NCBI RefSeq assembly: GCF_020523795.1
Contig: NZ_JAJALI010000004.1
Coordinates: 426,352-490,351, forward strand
Direction of reading: 5' to 3'
DNA from: Ancylobacter sp. Lp-2
Lineage (GTDB): Bacteria; Pseudomonadota; Alphaproteobacteria; Rhizobiales; Xanthobacteraceae
Length of the DNA: 64,000 bases
Shown here: piece after piece, positions 62,312-64,000 of the stretch
Position numbering within the stretch: position 1 is the stretch's first letter
Layout of the letters: the number at the start of each line of letters is the position of its first letter
Made by a program: the position numbers and the translations under genes
The notes under the pieces: model-generated
Database searches by the model: none
Told to the model about the DNA's origin: nothing
The model's input: only the letters and a program-made list of their open reading frames with translations

Positions 62312-62488
62312 CGACGCGCCCTCCGCAGGTTAGCCGCGAACCGAGGCTTGATAGAACCACTCTACAAAATGAGCGTGGGTTTGTTGAGTGACGCCGTCCG
62401 CATTCCAGGTCTCCGAAAGCGGCTCGCGCACCTATGGATCCAAAATCACAAACCGAGACTCTCCTCGACTTGGAATAAGGCGCCGAAC

Positions 62489-62716
62489 GTCCCAGTTTAC
62501 CGGCGCGATCATTTGCGCGTCTTGGCGCAGCGGGTGGAGGTCGGAGCGAAGGAAGTCCGCATCGTCGGATCGAAAGGAGACCTGCTCCGAACGCTGGCTG
62601 CCGTTTCGGGACGGAAATCGGCTACGCGTGGCGTGCCCAGTTTGGGACTGAATTGGCGGAGTGTGCGGGATTCGAACGAGGCTGAAACGCACGTTCCGCG
62701 CGGATATGCTCGTTGA
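62489..62716 (+). pseudogene. C-terminal tail of a serine recombinase
   Basis: The plus strand reads YRRDHLRVLAQRVEVGAKEV, RIVGSKGDLLRTLAAVSG, then VPSLGLNWRSVRDSNEAETH. This is the ending of large serine recombinases (xxYLxxlvxxVEVdxxxIRIxGSKxxL). The catalytic part is absent, and the fragment abuts the duplicated antiporter leader. Its last codons run through a tRNA 3' end, as expected when an integrase gene overlaps its attachment site. Confidence 0.65.
62654..62677 (-). tRNA. tRNA 3'-end fragment, probable attachment-site core
   Basis: On the minus strand the 24 bases fit tRNA positions 53-76 exactly: GTTCGAATC T-loop, CCGC stem, ACACTCC acceptor strand, G discriminator and CCA. The upstream half is missing, because the expected GCGGG T-stem partner is not found. 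A G discriminator with a GGAGTGT partner would suit tRNA-Ser, but this is a guess. Such 3' fragments are left as att sites by integrative elements. Confidence 0.6.
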
Positions 62717-63036
62717 CTTGCCGGCTGGCGCACGCGGGTTTCGAAACGGCGCTTAAACCCATTCCTCGGCGCTTCCTAAACCAACGCAATCTCAACGGCA
62801 TAGGTGTTCGTTGTTTCGTCTTGGTCGGCGCGCCAATCTTTTCAATGGCTTAGCCGTTGATTTGGTGAGGAAACTTCTCCGTTACGGAAAAAATACGGAA
62901 AAGGCGGCCCCGAGCTTCGGTGAGCCGTCGCGGCTTTTCAGGTTATCGCGGGAGCGAAAAAAGGCGGCGAGCCCGTCTGGCTGCCGCCTCTTAATTGGTT
63001 CGTAGGAAGCGGCCGCGCCGCCTGCGCTCAATCAGC
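62717..63036. other. Gap between recombinase tail and terminase fragment
   Basis: There is no intact gene. The minus strand at about 62787-62850 reads DWRADQDETTNTYAVEIALV and stop, a relative of the fragment at 24469-24540, with a stop immediately upstream. A transcription terminator lies at 62956-62995. Confidence 0.5.
62956..62995 (-). terminator. Intrinsic terminator after terminase fragment
   Basis: AGGCGGC (62962-62968) pairs with GCCGCCT (62983-62989). On the minus strand the hairpin is followed by a TTTTTT run, as expected of a Rho-independent terminator 41 bases beyond the terminase stop. Confidence 0.7.
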
Positions 63037-63547
63037 CTAGTCCGGCGGATTGGCGACGGGCTGAAGCGAGCTGCCCTGCAGCTCACGAATGAGGACCGTC
63101 AGCGGGTTCTCCGTATCGCCCTGCACCTTCAGCTTGTCGTTGAACATGCCGAGGTGGCGCGCGACCATCTCCATGGCCTTGTCCTGATCGGCCATCAGGA
63201 TCTCTAGGCCATCCTTCGTCTTCTTGGTGCCGCGATAGAGGAGTCGGGCGATAGGCCCGTGCAGCTTGCTGTCGGGGACGTAGATGGTGCTCTCGCCGAC
63301 GCCATAGCAGCGCGGGCACGAGCTGTGCGGAGGCATGAAGGGATTGAAACCGTATCCGCCAACGTCCTTCGGCTGAAGGCTCTCCGGCAGCCCCTCGGCT
63401 TTGGCCAGCTCCTCCGCAAACTCCACCTCATCGCACCACATGTAGTTGTGGCCCTTGCCCCAGCAGTAGTGGCAGGCACAGCGGCGATGCTGCACTAGGT
63501 CGTTGGCGTCGATCATCGGTGACGTGAGACCCTTTTCTCCTCCGGTC
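63037..63547 (-). pseudogene. Phage terminase small subunit, 5' part lost to IS insertion
   Basis: The frame reads GLTSPMIDANDLVQHRRCAC, HYCWGKGHNYMWCDEVEFAE, a CPRCYGVGE motif and LHGPIARLLYRGTKKTKDGL. It ends DKAMEMVARHLGMFNDKLKV. This is the C-terminal two thirds of a terminase small subunit with two Cys-x2-Cys motifs, which recognises phage DNA for packaging. The N-terminal DNA-binding part is cut at about 63548 by an IS3 element. An internal ATG (MIDAND) exists, but the product would lack DNA binding. Confidence 0.78.
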
Positions 63548-64000
63548 TGAGGGAGAGTCCTGGGTTTCATTTCTGGCCTCAGGCGGCCTGTTTTTCCAGC
63601 GTGGATTTGAGGGCGAACTCGGCGGGCGTGATGTTGTCGAGGGCCGAGTGGGGTCTGTGGCGGTTGTAGTCCTCCTTCCATGAGGTGATGGCGCTGCGGG
63701 CCTCAGTGAGCGTCGAGAACAGCGTGTCATTGAGGCGCTCGTCCCGGAAGCGTCCGTTGCAGCTCTCGATGAAGGCGTTCTGCGTGGGCTTGCCGGGAGC
63801 GATGTAGTGCCACGCGACGCCGGTCTCCTGGCACCAGCGCAGGATCGCCATCGAGGTGAACTCGGTGCCGTTGTCGGACACGATCGTCCCCGGCCGGCCG
63901 CGCAGCCGAATGACATCATCCAGCTCGCGAGCCACGCGCAGGCCCGAGAGCGAGGTGTCGGCGACGAGTGCCAGGCACTCGCGCGTGTAGTCGTCGACGA
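63548..64000 (-). mobile_element. IS3-family element, partial at window edge
   Basis: The element contains the end of an OrfB transposase and about 30 bases of terminal sequence starting TGAGGGAGAGTCC at 63548. The other end is beyond position 64000. It interrupts the terminase gene, so it inserted after the prophage arrived. Confidence 0.7.
63579..64000 (-). CDS. IS3-family transposase OrfB, 5' part outside window
   Basis: The frame is open from the window edge ([20 protein letters not shown]) to a stop at 63579, about 140 residues. It is the rve/DDE integrase core: [20 protein letters not shown] holds the second catalytic Asp, and [20 protein letters not shown] the final Glu. [19 protein letters not shown] is the typical tail. 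It appears intact as far as visible and could be active if the upstream half is present. It is unlike the decayed IS3 piece at 9451-9808. Confidence 0.92.
   Translation of the reverse strand, partial: VDDYTRECLALVADTSLSGLRVARELDDVIRLRGRPGTIVSDNGTEFTSMAILRWCQETGVAWHYIAPGKPTQNAFIESCNGRFRDERLNDTLFSTLTEARSAITSWKEDYNRHRPHSALDNITPAEFALKSTLEKQAA

Larger units (their letters stand above)
61030..62487 (-). repeat. Inverted duplication, copy 2
   Basis: This is the reverse complement counterpart of 14853-16317: glgP tail, convergent gap, antiporter gene and leader. Non-coding parts differ at scattered bases, while the antiporter protein is almost unchanged. The left edge joins the cupin gene; the right edge joins a recombinase C-terminal fragment. 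Confidence 0.9.

Overview
The window reads as a high-GC alphaproteobacterial chromosome, probably order Hyphomicrobiales. The grounds are GC-rich coding DNA with AT-rich promoter gaps, an ExoY-type exopolysaccharide locus, a phosphoketolase/glycogen phosphorylase pair, GTG/TTG starts in tightly overlapping operons, and the types of decayed insertion sequences and recombinases. Genus cannot be fixed from sequence alone.

Layout. 1-9.4 kb: an exopolysaccharide-type locus with a partial NRPS-like adenylation gene, galE, a secreted clan-A-type glycosidase, an exoY-like priming transferase, a small membrane protein, a Wzy-like polymerase, an acyltransferase and a flippase. 9.4-14 kb: gene-poor, with IS3 and IS5 remnants, a LuxR-type regulator whose receiver looks degenerate, and small hypothetical genes. 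14-21 kb: a CBS-BON protein, a cation/proton antiporter, glycogen phosphorylase and phosphoketolase. 21-25.4 kb: two serine-recombinase copies, one decayed, in the same orientation around the truncated C-terminal part of a DUF3883-type protein.

26-50 kb is the centrepiece, a catecholate siderophore island. It holds an AraC regulator, a phosphopantetheinyl transferase, isochorismatase, isochorismate synthase, a 2412-residue C-A-T-C-A-T-TE synthetase resembling EntF/DhbF, MbtH, a stand-alone aryl carrier protein, a MacAB-like exporter, an EntS-like exporter, a secreted Fes-like esterase, a TonB receptor and a CeuE/FatB/YclQ-type ABC importer. Enzymes for the dehydrogenase (EntA) and aryl-AMP ligase (EntE) steps are not in the window. 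The second adenylation domain reads as serine. The first has an unusual code (DSLDLGLVDK by my alignment). The likely scheme is: synthesis, export, capture by the TonB receptor, hydrolysis of the ester in the periplasm, then import of the iron-bound product. OprB, a ferritin and a cytochrome c' follow.

53-64 kb: an EamA transporter, then a cobalamin-riboswitch operon of binding protein, permease, ATPase and SAM methyltransferase. Further mobile debris follows: a serine-recombinase C-terminal half, a tyrosine-integrase fragment, a TetR-cupin pair, and a second inverted copy of the antiporter with a 47-codon tail of glycogen phosphorylase. The window ends in a recombinase tail overlapping a tRNA 3' end, and a phage terminase small-subunit gene cut by an IS3 element running off the edge.

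The two antiporter copies (14853-16317 and 61030-62487) form a 1.46-kb inverted repeat enclosing about 45 kb. This suggests the siderophore region was assembled by duplication and integration next to an ancestral cax-glgP-xfp locus.
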